A stretch of 64,000 nt of DNA from Candidatus Rubrivivax defluviihabitans (GCA_016709385.1 JADJMW010000001.1:124001-188000); one strand, 5' to 3'; counted from the stretch's first letter, positions 52,272-61,699 are shown. Translations and numbers: made by a program. Notes: generated by a model from the sequence alone, not told the origin.

Positions 52272-54320
52272 TCAGCCGCCGCGGCGCCCCTTGCGCGGCG
52301 GCGGCGCATCGTGCTGCTTGAGCCAGCCGAAGAACTCGGTGTACCAGAGCTGGCTGTTGCGCGGCTTCAGCACCCAGTGATTCTCGTCCGGGAACCACAG
52401 CAGCCGCGCATCGACCTGCAACGCCTTGAGCGTGTTGTAGTAGGCCAGGCCCTGGGCGTCGGGCACGCGGTAGTCCAGCGCGCCGTGGATCACCAGCGTG
52501 GGCGTGCGCATGGCGCCGGCCCAGGCGTGCGGACTTTGCGCCTGCACGCGGGCCGGATCGTCCCAGTACCAGGCACCCAGCTCCTTGGCGTGCCAGCTCC
52601 AGGCGTCGTCGGCGAACATCGCCGTCCAGTCGAAGCAGCCGGCATGGCACACATAGGCGCGGTAGCGCCCGGGCGCCACATGGCCGTTCATCCAGGCCAC
52701 CATGTAGCCGCCGTAGCTGCCGCCGGTGGCGAAGACGCGCTGGCGGTCGATCCAGGGCTTCTTCAGCAGCAGATCGGTGGCGGCCTCCACGTCCTGCAGT
52801 TCCAGCGTGCCCCAGCGATGCGTGATGCTGTCCAGGAAGGCATAACCGAAGCCGCTGGAGCCGTGGTAGTTGACGCTGGCCACGACATAACCCTGGGCCG
52901 CGAAGAGCTGCGTATTCCAGCGGTAGTGCCAGTTGTCGCCCGGGCCGGTGTGCGGGCCGCCATGGATGTTGTGCAGCAGCGGATATTTCTTCTTCGGATC
53001 GAACCCGGGCGGGTAGACGAGCCACATCTGCACGTCGTCGGGGGCCGCGCCCAGCGCACTGGCGCCCTTGAACCAGACCTCCTCGACGCGGCCGAAGTCC
53101 AGCGTGGCCAGCAGCGCATCGTTGAAGCTCTCGATGCGCCGCGGCGCCTCGCCGGGCACATGCACGTGCAGCCGCGGCGGGTGCCTGGCGGTGTCGGACA
53201 GCGTCACCAGCGTGCCGGCGGCCTTGTCGAAGCCGCTCACCCAGCCGCCGGCGGCCACCACCTCGGCGCGGTGGTCGGGCAGGTCGAAGCGCCACAGGTG
53301 CGTGCGGCCCTTCTGCTCGGCGGTGAAGAGCAGCGCCTCGCCGTCGTCTTCCCAATGCAGCGGGGCGTGCACCTCGTGGTCCCATTCGGCGCTGACCACG
53401 CGGTGGCTGCCGTCGTCGCGGTGCCAGATCGCCAGCTGCGCCGGCATCGTGTGCTTGCGGCCCTGGTGGCTGGCCGTGAAGGCGATGCGTCGGCCGTCGG
53501 GGCTGTAGCGCGGGCTGCCGAAGTCCCATTCGACGTCGCGCACGATGACCGTGGTCTGGCCGCTCTTCAGTTCCATCTCGGCCAGCGCAAAGCGGCCGTC
53601 GGCGCGCTTCTCGGCTGCGGGGTCGAAGGCAAACACGATGCGCTTGCCGTCGGGCGAAAGATCGAACTGGTTGGCATCGGGGTCCGAGCGGCTCAGTTCA
53701 TAGGGCGTGCCCTCGAACAGGTCGCGCACCTTGCCCGGCTGGCCGTCGGCGCGCAATTCCAGCAGGTGCAGATGCGCGACGCGACCCTGCGGCAGGTTGT
53801 GGTCCCAGAAGCGGTATTGCGCCTCGCTGGTGGCGTAGCCGGTTTCCTTGCGCTCCTTGAACGCCTTGTGCGCCTTGGCCTGCGCGGCGCTGCCCTTCAG
53901 TTCGGGCCGCACCCACGAGATGAACAGCAGCCGCCGGCCATCGGGGCACCAGCGGAAGGCCTCCACGCCGGTGGCCACCTCGGCGGCGCGGCGGGCCTCG
54001 CCGCCGTCGGGGGCGATGACGTAGAGCTGCGTCTCGTCGTCCTTCCTGCCCTGCTGTTCGCGCTTGGCGGTGAAGGCGATGAGGTCGCCGCGCGGGCTCC
54101 AGCGTGGCGCGCCGTCCTTGTCGCCGCAGTGAGTGAGCGGCCGCGGCGCGCCGCCCAGCGTGGACAGCAGCCACAGCGACGAGGCCGACTTGTTGTCGTC
54201 CATCGAAAAGCGGGTCAGCGCCGCCACCGCCTGTGCGCCGTCCGGCGCCAGGCTGGGCGCGCCCAGGCGTTCGATGCGCCACAGGTCTTCGACGGTGAAC
54301 GTTTTCTTCTTCTTCGCCAT
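52272..54320 (-). CDS. Prolyl oligopeptidase-like S9 serine peptidase
   Basis: A 682-residue cytoplasmic peptidase. Residues 1-430 form a beta-propeller with WSPRGDLIAF- and SPDGRRIAF-type repeats. The alpha/beta hydrolase domain has the nucleophile Ser in GGSYGGYM, Asp in GALDYRVP, and His in DENHWVL. No signal peptide. It probably trims short peptides after acylaminoacyl or prolyl residues. The N-terminus MAKKKKTFTVEDLW is typical of acyl-peptide-hydrolase-like members. It sits 31 nt after the GNAT gene and 31 nt before the VWA gene. Confidence 0.9.
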   Translation of the reverse strand: MAKKKKTFTVEDLWRIERLGAPSLAPDGAQAVAALTRFSMDDNKSASSLWLLSTLGGAPRPLTHCGDKDGAPRWSPRGDLIAFTAKREQQGRKDDETQLYVIAPDGGEARRAAEVATGVEAFRWCPDGRRLLFISWVRPELKGSAAQAKAHKAFKERKETGYATSEAQYRFWDHNLPQGRVAHLHLLELRADGQPGKVRDLFEGTPYELSRSDPDANQFDLSPDGKRIVFAFDPAAEKRADGRFALAEMELKSGQTTVIVRDVEWDFGSPRYSPDGRRIAFTASHQGRKHTMPAQLAIWHRDDGSHRVVSAEWDHEVHAPLHWEDDGEALLFTAEQKGRTHLWRFDLPDHRAEVVAAGGWVSGFDKAAGTLVTLSDTARHPPRLHVHVPGEAPRRIESFNDALLATLDFGRVEEVWFKGASALGAAPDDVQMWLVYPPGFDPKKKYPLLHNIHGGPHTGPGDNWHYRWNTQLFAAQGYVVASVNYHGSSGFGYAFLDSITHRWGTLELQDVEAATDLLLKKPWIDRQRVFATGGSYGGYMVAWMNGHVAPGRYRAYVCHAGCFDWTAMFADDAWSWHAKELGAWYWDDPARVQAQSPHAWAGAMRTPTLVIHGALDYRVPDAQGLAYYNTLKALQVDARLLWFPDENHWVLKPRNSQLWYTEFFGWLKQHDAPPPRKGRRGG

Positions 54321-54350
54321 GGGGTCTCCGAGGGTCCTTGCGCGGCGAGG

Positions 54351-54941
54351 TCAGCGCGGACGCGCCAGCTGCCAGTCGAGGTGGGATCGCACGGCCGGCC
54401 ATTCGGCGGCGGTGATGCTGTAGACGGCGGTATCGCGCAGCGAGCCGTCGGCCGTGCGCAGGTGGGCGCGCAGCACGCCGTCGAGCTGCGCGCCCAGGCG
54501 TTCGATGGCGCGCCGGCTCTGCGTGTTCAGCCGGTGGGTGCGGAATTCCACCGCGATGCAGTCCAGCGCCTCGAAGGCGTGGCCGAGCAGCAGCCGCTTG
54601 CACTGCGTGTTGAGCGGAGTGCGCTGCGCCGAGGCGCGCGTCCAGGTGCTGCCGATCTCGAGCCGGCGGTTCGCGGCGTCGATGTGCATGTAGGTCGTCA
54701 TGCCGGCCACGCGGCCCGTGGCGTCGAAGACGGTGAAGGGCAGCATGCTGCCGACCGCCTGCAGCGCCAGCCGGCGCCGGATCTCGGCCGCCATGCCCTC
54801 GGGCGACGGCACGCTGGTGTACCACAGGCGCCAGAGTTCGCCGTCGCGCGCGGCCTCGCACAGGCCGGTTTCGTGTTCGATCGCCAGCGGCCGCAACACG
54901 GCATGGCTGCCGCGCAGTTCAACCGGCGCCGGCCAGCCCAT
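54351..54941 (-). CDS. GNAT-family N-acetyltransferase
   Basis: A 196-residue acetyltransferase of the RimJ/RimL-like group: LRGSHAVLRPLAIEH at the start, GMTTYMHIDAANRRLEIGST in the core, and the acetyl-CoA loop region QCKRLLLGHAFEALDCIAVE, then RTHRLNTQSRRAIERLGAQL. The Asn-Ser-Arg-Ala pattern is common in the family. It follows moxR by 5 nt. Substrate unknown. Confidence 0.85.
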   Translation of the reverse strand: MGWPAPVELRGSHAVLRPLAIEHETGLCEAARDGELWRLWYTSVPSPEGMAAEIRRRLALQAVGSMLPFTVFDATGRVAGMTTYMHIDAANRRLEIGSTWTRASAQRTPLNTQCKRLLLGHAFEALDCIAVEFRTHRLNTQSRRAIERLGAQLDGVLRAHLRTADGSLRDTAVYSITAAEWPAVRSHLDWQLARPR

Positions 54942-54946
54942 GGCCG

Positions 54947-55798
54947 TCAACGGTTGTGGCGTTGCATGAAGACGAGCTTCTCGAACAACGTCACGTCCTG
55001 CTCGTTCTTCAGCAGCGCGCCCACCAGCGGCGGCACCGCGACCTTGTCGTCCTGGCTCTGCAGCGCTTCGAGCGGGATGTCCTCCGCCACCAGCAGCTTG
55101 AGCCAGTCGAGCAGTTCGCTGGTGCTCGGCTTCTTCTTCAGCCCGGGCAGGTTGCGCACGTCGTAGAAGGTCTTCAGCGCCGCGCCCAGCAGCTCCTTCT
55201 TCAGGCCCGGAAAGTGCACGTCGACGATGCTGCGCATGGTGTCGGCGTCTGGGAACTTGATGTAGTGGAAGAAGCAGCGGCGCAGGAAGGCGTCGGGCAG
55301 GTCCTTCTCGTTGTTGCTGGTGATGAAGACGATCGGCCGGTGCCGCGCCTTGACCAGTTCGCGCGTCTCGTAGACGTAGAACTCCATGCGGTCGAGTTCG
55401 CGCAGCAGGTCGTTCGGGAATTCGATGTCGGCCTTGTCGATCTCGTCGATGAGCAGCGCCGTCGGCTCGTCGGAGGTGAAGGCCTGCCACAGCACGCCGC
55501 GCACGATGTAGTTGCGGATGTCGCGCACGCGTTCGCTGTCGGCGCCGGCGAGCTGGCTGTCGCGCAGCCGGCTCACGGCGTCGTATTCGTACAGGCCCTG
55601 CTGCGCCTTGGTGGTGCTCTTGATGTGCCATTGCAGCAGCGGCAGCCCCAGGGCGCGCGCCACTTCCTCGGCCAGCATGGTCTTGCCGGTGCCAGGTTCC
55701 CCCTTCACGAGCAGCGGGCGCTGCAGCGTCACTGCGGCGTTGACCGCCAGCATCAGGTCTTGCGTGGCGACGTACTGGTCGGAGCCTTGGAATTTCAT
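54947..55798 (-). CDS. MoxR-family AAA+ ATPase
   Basis: A 283-residue AAA+ protein with Walker A GEPGTGKT (residues 33-40), Walker B ALLIDEIDKAD, sensor 1 FITSNNEKDLPDAFLRRC with the arginine finger, and a C-terminal helical lid. MoxR ATPases act with VWA proteins as chaperones for enzymes or surface structures. It is the first gene of the block that ends in tamA-tamB. The gap upstream to cytochrome c4 (132 nt) holds both divergent promoters; I see no obvious operator there. Confidence 0.92.
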   Translation of the reverse strand: MKFQGSDQYVATQDLMLAVNAAVTLQRPLLVKGEPGTGKTMLAEEVARALGLPLLQWHIKSTTKAQQGLYEYDAVSRLRDSQLAGADSERVRDIRNYIVRGVLWQAFTSDEPTALLIDEIDKADIEFPNDLLRELDRMEFYVYETRELVKARHRPIVFITSNNEKDLPDAFLRRCFFHYIKFPDADTMRSIVDVHFPGLKKELLGAALKTFYDVRNLPGLKKKPSTSELLDWLKLLVAEDIPLEALQSQDDKVAVPPLVGALLKNEQDVTLFEKLVFMQRHNR

Positions 55799-55930
55799 TT
55801 TGTGGGGTGGGCAGGCGTGCCTGGATGGCTTCGAATCAGTATAAGGGTCTGCCTATAATCGGCGCCGCAGTGCAGTGCCATGACCCGCCGGTTGCGGGGA
55901 ACGCGCCAGACGACCCAACTCCCTTCGACG

Positions 55931-56587
55931 ATGAGCAAAATCCTTCCCCTTCTGCTGGCCGCGGCCGGTGCACTTCTTGGCGCCGGCAGCGCCCAGGCCC
56001 AGGACGCGGCCGCAGGCGAGAAGAAGGCCGCCATGTGCATCGGCTGCCACGGCATCAAGGGGTACCAGTCCAGCTTCCCGCAGGTGCACAAGGTGCCGAT
56101 GATCTCGGGCCAGGGTTCGAAATACATCGTCGCTGCGCTCAACGCGTACAAGAAGGGCGAGCGCCGCCATCCGTCGATGCGCGGCATTGCCGGTTCGCTC
56201 ACCGAGCAGGACATGGCCGACCTCGGCGCCTACTACGAGCAGCATGGCGCCTCGATGATCAAGGCCGTGGCCGAGACGCCGGCCGTGGCGCCTTCGCCGG
56301 CGGTGGCCGAGCTGCTGACCAAGGGTGCCTGCGCCTCCTGCCACGGGGCCAATTTCAGCAAGCCGATCGACGGCAGCTACCCCAAGCTGGCCGGCCAGCA
56401 TGCCGACTACCTGTTCGTGGCGCTGAAGTCGTATGCCATCGGCGCCCAGCCGCAGATCGGGCGCAGCAACGCCATCATGGGTGCACAGGTGCAGCAGTTC
56501 AGCCGCGCCGAGCTCAAGGCCATGGCCGACTACCTGGGTTCGCTGCCTGGCGAATTGCGCACGGTGCCGCAGTCCAAGTTCCGCTGA
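55931..56587 (+). CDS. Cytochrome c4 (di-heme periplasmic cytochrome)
   Basis: A 218-residue exported protein. The signal peptide is cut after AQAQ (about residue 23). Two heme sites, CIGCH (36-40) and CASCH (134-138), each have a distal Met candidate (PSMRG, and NAIMGAQ). The two half-domains are homologous, the c4 layout. It carries electrons to terminal oxidases or other acceptors in the periplasm. A good hairpin with a T-run follows the gene. Confidence 0.9.
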   Translation: MSKILPLLLAAAGALLGAGSAQAQDAAAGEKKAAMCIGCHGIKGYQSSFPQVHKVPMISGQGSKYIVAALNAYKKGERRHPSMRGIAGSLTEQDMADLGAYYEQHGASMIKAVAETPAVAPSPAVAELLTKGACASCHGANFSKPIDGSYPKLAGQHADYLFVALKSYAIGAQPQIGRSNAIMGAQVQQFSRAELKAMADYLGSLPGELRTVPQSKFR

Positions 56588-56618
56588 AGCCGCACCACGC
56601 CGCCCCGAGCCATCCCCG

Positions 56619-56643
56619 AGCCGCCCTGACCAGGCGGCTTTTT
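56619..56643 (+). terminator. Rho-independent terminator after cytochrome c4
   Basis: AGCCGCC, a 7-nt loop, then GGCGGCT and TTTTT, 32 nt after the stop. The T-run touches the stop codon of the convergent EamA gene. Confidence 0.8.
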
Positions 56644-57530
56644 CACGCCCGCTGCGGCAGCCGCAGCGCGCCGGCGGCCAGCGCGGTGCCGAGCAGGATC
56701 ACCGCACAGCCGGCCAGCATCTCCACCGTGGGCACTTCGCCCAGGACGACGAAACCCCACAGCGCGGCGAAGGCCGGGATCAGGAAGGTGACCGAGATCG
56801 CACGCGCCGGGCCGACGCGTGAGATGAGCCGGAAATAGAGGATGTAGGCCAGCCCGGTGCACAGCAGCGCCAGCAGGGCTGCCGCGGCCCAGGCGCGAGC
56901 GCCCGGCGGTGTGGCCGGCCAGGCCGCGACCGCCGGTGCAGCCAGCAGCATGGCCGCGGCGAGCTGGCTGCCCGCGGCCACCGCCAGCGGCGGCACGCCG
57001 GCGGCCGCCTTGCGCGTGTAGTTGGCGCCGAAGCCGTAGAGCGCGGTGGCCGCCACGCAGGCCGCGATGCCCCAGGCCGGGCTCACGCCCGAGGCGTCGG
57101 GCCGCAGGTCGGCCCTACCGACCGACAGCCAGGCGACGCCGGCGAAGCCGATCGCCAGCCCGAGCGCGCGCGCGGCGGTCGGCCGGTCGTGCAGCCAGAT
57201 CCAGGCGATCAGCGCGCCCCACAGCGGCGAGGTGGCGTTGAAGATCGACATCAGCCCGGTGCTCAGCACCAGCGCCGCCAGCGCATAAAGCGCGAAGGGC
57301 AGGGCCGAATTGACGAGGCCGACCACGAGCAGGGCTCGCCAGTGCCGTGGCAATGCGGCGCCCTGGCCCCGCCACCACAGCAAGGGCAGCAGCAGCATGC
57401 TGGCGCCGGCCACGCGAACGAAGGCCAGCGCCAGCGGGCCGAATTCGGCCGCGCTCACGCGCATGAAGAGAAAGGACGCGCCCCACAGCGCGGCCAACAG
57501 CAGCAGGTCGGCGAGGTCGCGGCCCCTCAT
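56643..57530 (-). CDS. EamA/DMT-family transporter
   Basis: A 295-residue membrane protein with about ten helices in two repeated halves. It begins MRGRDLADLLLLAALWGASF and has the DMT-like STGLMSIFNATSPLWGALIA and TFLIPAFAALWGFVVLGEVP motifs. These exporters handle amino acids, nucleosides or other metabolites; the substrate is unknown. Its start overlaps the ogt stop by 4 nt, so it is part of the alkylation-repair transcript, an unusual partner. Confidence 0.88.
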   Translation of the reverse strand: MRGRDLADLLLLAALWGASFLFMRVSAAEFGPLALAFVRVAGASMLLLPLLWWRGQGAALPRHWRALLVVGLVNSALPFALYALAALVLSTGLMSIFNATSPLWGALIAWIWLHDRPTAARALGLAIGFAGVAWLSVGRADLRPDASGVSPAWGIAACVAATALYGFGANYTRKAAAGVPPLAVAAGSQLAAAMLLAAPAVAAWPATPPGARAWAAAALLALLCTGLAYILYFRLISRVGPARAISVTFLIPAFAALWGFVVLGEVPTVEMLAGCAVILLGTALAAGALRLPQRA

Positions 57531-58042
57531 CGCACGGCGGCCAGCCCGGCGAAAGGCGGTGCGGCCTCGTGGGCCAGCAAGGCGCGCTTGCGCGGCAGCC
57601 CGCCGGCATAGCCGGTGAGCGAGCCGTCGCGCCCCACCACGCGATGGCAGGGCACGATGATCGAGATCGGGTTGCGTCCGACCGCCGCCCCCACCGCGCG
57701 CGCGGCAGCGGGAAGGCCGAGCTGGCGCGCGATGTCGCCATAGGTGCCGAGCCGGCCCATGGGGATCTGCAGCAAGGCACGCCACACCCGTTGCTGGAAG
57801 TCGGTGCCTGCCGGATCCAGCGGCACGCTGAATTCGCGCCGCCGGCCGGCAAAATATTCGTCGAATTCGCGTTTGGCCTGCCGCAGCACTTCGTTGTCGG
57901 GTTGCAGCGGCGCGGCCACCTCGTCGGTGCGATGCGCCTGGCCGTCGAACCAGGCCAGGGCCAGCCCGCGTGCCGTGGCCGCCAGGGTCAGCGCGCCGAG
58001 CGGGGTGTCGATGCGGCCTTGCGCCACGAGGGTCTGTTTCAT
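57527..58042 (-). CDS. ogt: Methylated-DNA:protein-cysteine methyltransferase
   Basis: A 171-residue suicide enzyme that moves the methyl group from O6-methylguanine to Cys132 in PCHRV. The C-terminal domain has GTYGDIARQLG and the following GYAGGLPRKRALLAHE. The N-terminal domain is short, as in Ogt. It overlaps the Ada-AlkA fusion gene by 4 nt (ATGA). Since that fusion lacks this domain, the pair makes up a split Ada system. Confidence 0.93.
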   Translation of the reverse strand: MKQTLVAQGRIDTPLGALTLAATARGLALAWFDGQAHRTDEVAAPLQPDNEVLRQAKREFDEYFAGRRREFSVPLDPAGTDFQQRVWRALLQIPMGRLGTYGDIARQLGLPAAARAVGAAVGRNPISIIVPCHRVVGRDGSLTGYAGGLPRKRALLAHEAAPPFAGLAAVR

Positions 58043-59496
58043 GTCGTCGTCTCCAGGTGGTGCCACAGCCGCATCACGGCATAGGCGCGCCAGGGCCGCC
58101 AGGCCTCGGCTCGCGCCATGAGCTGTTTCGGGTCGCGTGTGCCCAGCGCGTTCATCAGGCCCACATCGCCGGCCGGCCAGGCGTCGGGCCAGGCCAGTGC
58201 ACGCATCGCGATCACCTGCGCCGTCCATTCGCCGACACCGGGCAGCGAACGCAGCAAGGCCAGCGTGGGCTCCAGCGGCGCGCCGCGGTGCAGCATCAGC
58301 CGGCCTTCGGCCACCGCGCGAGCCAGGGCCTGCAGCGCGCCCACGCGCTGGCGCACGATGCCGAGCTTGCCGATCACTTCGGGGTCGGCGGCGGCCAATG
58401 TGGCGGGGTCGGGAAACAAGTGCGTCAGCGCGGGGTAGGGGGTGGCGATCGGCGTGCCGAAGCGGTCCACCAGCCGCTGCACCAGCGTGCACGCGGCTTT
58501 CACCGTGACCTGCTGGCCCAGGATCACGCGTACCGCGGTCTCGAAGCCGTCCAGCGTGCCGGGCAGGCGCAGGCCTGGCCGGGGCGGCAGCGGCAGCGTG
58601 GCCAGCGCAGCGTCGATGGAGGCCGGGTCGGCGTCGAGGTCGAAGGCCTGGCGCGCCCGCTGCAGCACGGCGCCGAGCACGGGGGCCAGGCTCGGCGACA
58701 CGCCCAGGTGCAGCTCGTGTGCCGCGGGAACGAAGCGTGCGTTGATCCAGCCGGCCAGGGGCTGGCCGCGGTGGGTCCAGGCCAGCGTGCGCCGCAGTTC
58801 CAGGCCCACGACCTGTTCCACGCCCTGCACCTGGCGTCGTGCGAAGAAGCCCAGCAGCGCCTCCACGTCGAAGGGCGGCCGCCAGGCCAGGCGCAGCGGC
58901 TTGTCGGCGGCGGCAGGCTCCGCGCCCTGGCGCCGCAACTGCGTCGGGTTCAGCCGGTAGCGTTCGGCAAAGGCGGCATTGAAGCGGCGCAGGCTTTCGA
59001 AACCGCTGGCCAGCGCCACCTGGGTTATCGGCAGCGTGGTGTCGGTGAGTAGCTGCTTGGCCAGCAGCAGGCGTTGGGTGGCGAGGTAGTCGCGTGGCGC
59101 CACGCCATGCGCGGCCTGGAAGATGCGGCGCAGGTGGCGGTCGGTGACGCCCAGCCGGTCGGCAATGGCAGGCAGGCTGGAAGCGCTGCCGTCATGCACG
59201 GTTTCCTCCAGCATCAGCGCCGCGCTGTCCGCCAGGCTGCGCGAGGAGTCCATCTGCGACAGGCCCGGCGCAATCTCCGGCCGGCACTTCAGGCAGGGCC
59301 GAAAAGCGGCCGCCTCGGCCAGAGCGCGGCTGCCGAAGAAGCGGCAGTTTTCGCGCCGCGGCGTGCGCACGCGGCACACCGGGCGGCAATAGATGCCGGT
59401 GGAGGTGACGCCCACGAACAGCCGTCCGTCGAAACGCGCATCACGCGTGCACAAGGCCAGGTAGGCGGCGTCGGGATCGTCGGCGACGGAAAGCAT
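58039..59496 (-). CDS. alkA: Ada-type regulator fused to AlkA glycosylase
   Basis: A 485-residue three-part protein. Residues 1-80 are the Ada zinc domain with Cys37, Cys41, Cys68 and Cys71; Cys37 would accept the methyl group from phosphotriesters. Residues 85-190 are an AraC-type DNA-binding domain (RLGVTDRHLRRIFQAAHGVAP, VALASGFESLRRFNAAF). Residues 200-485 are AlkA, with the HhH loop LRSLPGVGEWTAQVIAMRAL and the Asp in AGDVGLMNAL. It senses methylation, activates genes, and removes 3-methyladenine. It is co-transcribed with ogt. Confidence 0.93.
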   Translation of the reverse strand: MLSVADDPDAAYLALCTRDARFDGRLFVGVTSTGIYCRPVCRVRTPRRENCRFFGSRALAEAAAFRPCLKCRPEIAPGLSQMDSSRSLADSAALMLEETVHDGSASSLPAIADRLGVTDRHLRRIFQAAHGVAPRDYLATQRLLLAKQLLTDTTLPITQVALASGFESLRRFNAAFAERYRLNPTQLRRQGAEPAAADKPLRLAWRPPFDVEALLGFFARRQVQGVEQVVGLELRRTLAWTHRGQPLAGWINARFVPAAHELHLGVSPSLAPVLGAVLQRARQAFDLDADPASIDAALATLPLPPRPGLRLPGTLDGFETAVRVILGQQVTVKAACTLVQRLVDRFGTPIATPYPALTHLFPDPATLAAADPEVIGKLGIVRQRVGALQALARAVAEGRLMLHRGAPLEPTLALLRSLPGVGEWTAQVIAMRALAWPDAWPAGDVGLMNALGTRDPKQLMARAEAWRPWRAYAVMRLWHHLETTT

Positions 59497-59568
59497 GGCG
59501 CCATGATAGACAGCGCCTGACCGTCGACTCGCCGTTTTCGGACCTGTGATCGGCTCCGCCGCAGCAGC

Positions 59569-60354
59569 TCACATGGCCCTGAACAAGGGCACGTAGGCGC
59601 GGCTCACCGGCAGCTCGTGCGCATGGCCCTTGATGCGCAGGAAGAGCCGGCTCGCCGCGTCGCGCCGCGTGCCGGCCAGATGCTGCAGGTTGACGATGGT
59701 CGAGCGGTGCACCTGCACGAAGACGGCGGGGTCCAGGCTCGCCACCAGTTCGGCGATCGGCGTGCGGATCAGATATTCGGCCTGCGTCGTTTGCACACAG
59801 GTGTATTTGTCGTCGGCGCGGAAGAACAGCACCTCGGATACGTCGATCTGGTGCGTGATGTCGCCGGTGCTGGCGCGCACCCAGCGCAGGCGTTCGGGGC
59901 CGGCCGAGGCTCGCGGGTTGGGCGCGGGCAGCAGCCGCTGCAGCGCCGCCAGCAATCGCGTCTCCTCGAGACCGCCGGGCTCGGCCGACGGCGCGGCCAG
60001 CGTGCGACGGATGCGTTGCACCGTGCGCTGCAGGCGTTCCCGGCTCACCGGCTTGAGCACGTAGTCCACCGCCTCGGCCTCGAAGGCCTGCACCGCATAT
60101 TCGTCGTAGGCGGTGACGAAGACGACGCGTGTCGTGCCCTCGATGCCTTGCGCCACCTCCAGGCCGCTGAGGCCGGGCATCTGGATATCCAGGAAGGCCA
60201 GTTCCGGCTGCAATGCGGCGATGCGTTCGGCCGCCTCGACGCCATTGCGCGCCACGGCCACCACCTGCAGTTCCGGCCACAGCGCCGCCAGTTCCGCCTG
60301 CAGCGCGCGGGCGAGGTGGGGTTCGTCGTCGGCGATCAGGGCGCGGGTCGTCAT
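59569..60354 (-). CDS. LytTR-family response regulator
   Basis: A 261-residue regulator. The receiver domain has Asp56 (LAFLDIQMPG) as phosphorylation site, with Thr/Lys switch residues in VTAYDEYAV and LKPVSRERL. A linker leads to a LytTR DNA-binding domain (about 155-261) with VSEVLFFRADDKYTCVQTTQ and FVQVHRSTIVNLQHL. The AlgR/LytR group controls cell-surface or virulence genes. It follows its histidine kinase by 31 nt. Confidence 0.92.
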   Translation of the reverse strand: MTTRALIADDEPHLARALQAELAALWPELQVVAVARNGVEAAERIAALQPELAFLDIQMPGLSGLEVAQGIEGTTRVVFVTAYDEYAVQAFEAEAVDYVLKPVSRERLQRTVQRIRRTLAAPSAEPGGLEETRLLAALQRLLPAPNPRASAGPERLRWVRASTGDITHQIDVSEVLFFRADDKYTCVQTTQAEYLIRTPIAELVASLDPAVFVQVHRSTIVNLQHLAGTRRDAASRLFLRIKGHAHELPVSRAYVPLFRAM

Positions 60355-60385
60355 GCGGCTCTCGGGCGGATTGGCGGGTGGGCAT

Positions 60386-61534
60386 TCAGGCGGTGGACGT
60401 TTCGAGAGGCAGGCGCAGCCGCGCCACGGTGCCGGGCTCGGCGGCGACGATCTCCAGGCGGGCGGACGCGCCGAAGCGCTGCGCCAGCCGTTCGCGGACA
60501 TTGGCCAGTGCCACGCCGTTGCCCTGCGGCTTGCGCGGCGGCGCATGAAGGCCGCGGCCGTCGTCGTGCACCTCGATCACGAGCTCGCCGACTTCGGCGC
60601 GCGCCGTCACGCGCACCGTGCCGCCGTCCAGCGCCGGCTCCAACCCGTGCTGCACGGCGTTTTCCACCAGCGGCTGCAGCAGCAGCGGCGGCATCAGCGC
60701 GCGCCGTGCGTCGTCGCCGGCCTCGATCTGGAAGCGCAGCCGATCCTCCATGCGTGCCGACTGCACACGCAGGTAGGCCTCGGCCAGCGTCAGTTCTTCG
60801 GCCAGCGTCGCGGTGTCGCGACGCAGCCCGATCAGGCTGGCGCGCAGGTAGTCGGTGAAGGCGCCGAGCATCTGCCGCGCCTTGGCCGGTTCGTGGTCGA
60901 TCAGCGCCACCACGTTGGCCAGGGTGTTGAAGAGGAAGTGCGGCTCGATCTGCGCCTGCAGCAGCCGCAACTGGGCTTCGGTGGCGCGCTTCTCGGCCAG
61001 TGCCTGCCGCATCCGGGCATTGAAGACGAGGAAGACGACGAAGCTGAAGACCGCGCCGACGACGGCGCTGCTGGCCACCTCGGCGGGGTTGACTCGGACC
61101 CAACCGACCGCCTCCTCGCTGACCAGCCACATCCCCAGCGGCCAGCCGATCAGCACGCCGAGGATGGGGATGCCCGAGAAGAAGAGCGCCCGCTGGCCGT
61201 TGCCGAAGCGCCGGATGCGCGCCGGGCCCACGAGCGGGATCAGCGCGGCGAACATCAGGTGGATCAGCACCGAGATGGTGAACGTGATCGCGAAATTGAC
61301 GCGGTACCAGCGCCACCACAGGCCGGCGTCCGGCCAGGTCCCGGCCCAGGAGTCGCTGTGGCTGGCCAGGCCGATCAGGCTGAAGACCAGCGCCAGGCCG
61401 GCGGCGAAGAGCAGCGTCCACAGCCACTGCATCCAGGCCGGGCCGGTGCGGTCCAGGTCGCTGCCGATCCAGCTTCGCCAGGAACTGCGCCAGGTGCCGG
61501 GCCTTGCGGGCCAAAGGGTGGTGGTTGGGTTCAT
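60386..61534 (-). CDS. LytS/YehU-family sensor histidine kinase
   Basis: A 382-residue membrane kinase. Four hydrophobic segments (about 37-56, 80-103, 118-137 and 155-172) precede a His-kinase domain with His199 in QIEPHFLFNTLANVVALIDH and an ATPase domain with LVENAVQHGLEP and VHDDGRGLHAP. It phosphorylates the adjacent LytTR regulator. I chose ATG at 61534; the frame is open upstream but reads Arg/Pro-rich. No sensory domain beyond the helices is seen. Confidence 0.9.
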   Translation of the reverse strand: MNPTTTLWPARPGTWRSSWRSWIGSDLDRTGPAWMQWLWTLLFAAGLALVFSLIGLASHSDSWAGTWPDAGLWWRWYRVNFAITFTISVLIHLMFAALIPLVGPARIRRFGNGQRALFFSGIPILGVLIGWPLGMWLVSEEAVGWVRVNPAEVASSAVVGAVFSFVVFLVFNARMRQALAEKRATEAQLRLLQAQIEPHFLFNTLANVVALIDHEPAKARQMLGAFTDYLRASLIGLRRDTATLAEELTLAEAYLRVQSARMEDRLRFQIEAGDDARRALMPPLLLQPLVENAVQHGLEPALDGGTVRVTARAEVGELVIEVHDDGRGLHAPPRKPQGNGVALANVRERLAQRFGASARLEIVAAEPGTVARLRLPLETSTA

Positions 61535-61699
61535 GCGACGCAGTGTAGGCAGAGGCGCCGATATGCGGCCTGCGGGTTGAGACACCTGGCGAGCGGGCGG
61601 CGCCAATCGACGGACAGGGCGACGGACGGCTTCCGCGGCGGCCGGCAAGAAGGCGCCGGCCTCCTAGAATCCGCCGCATTCCCCCCAGCGAGCCCAGCA

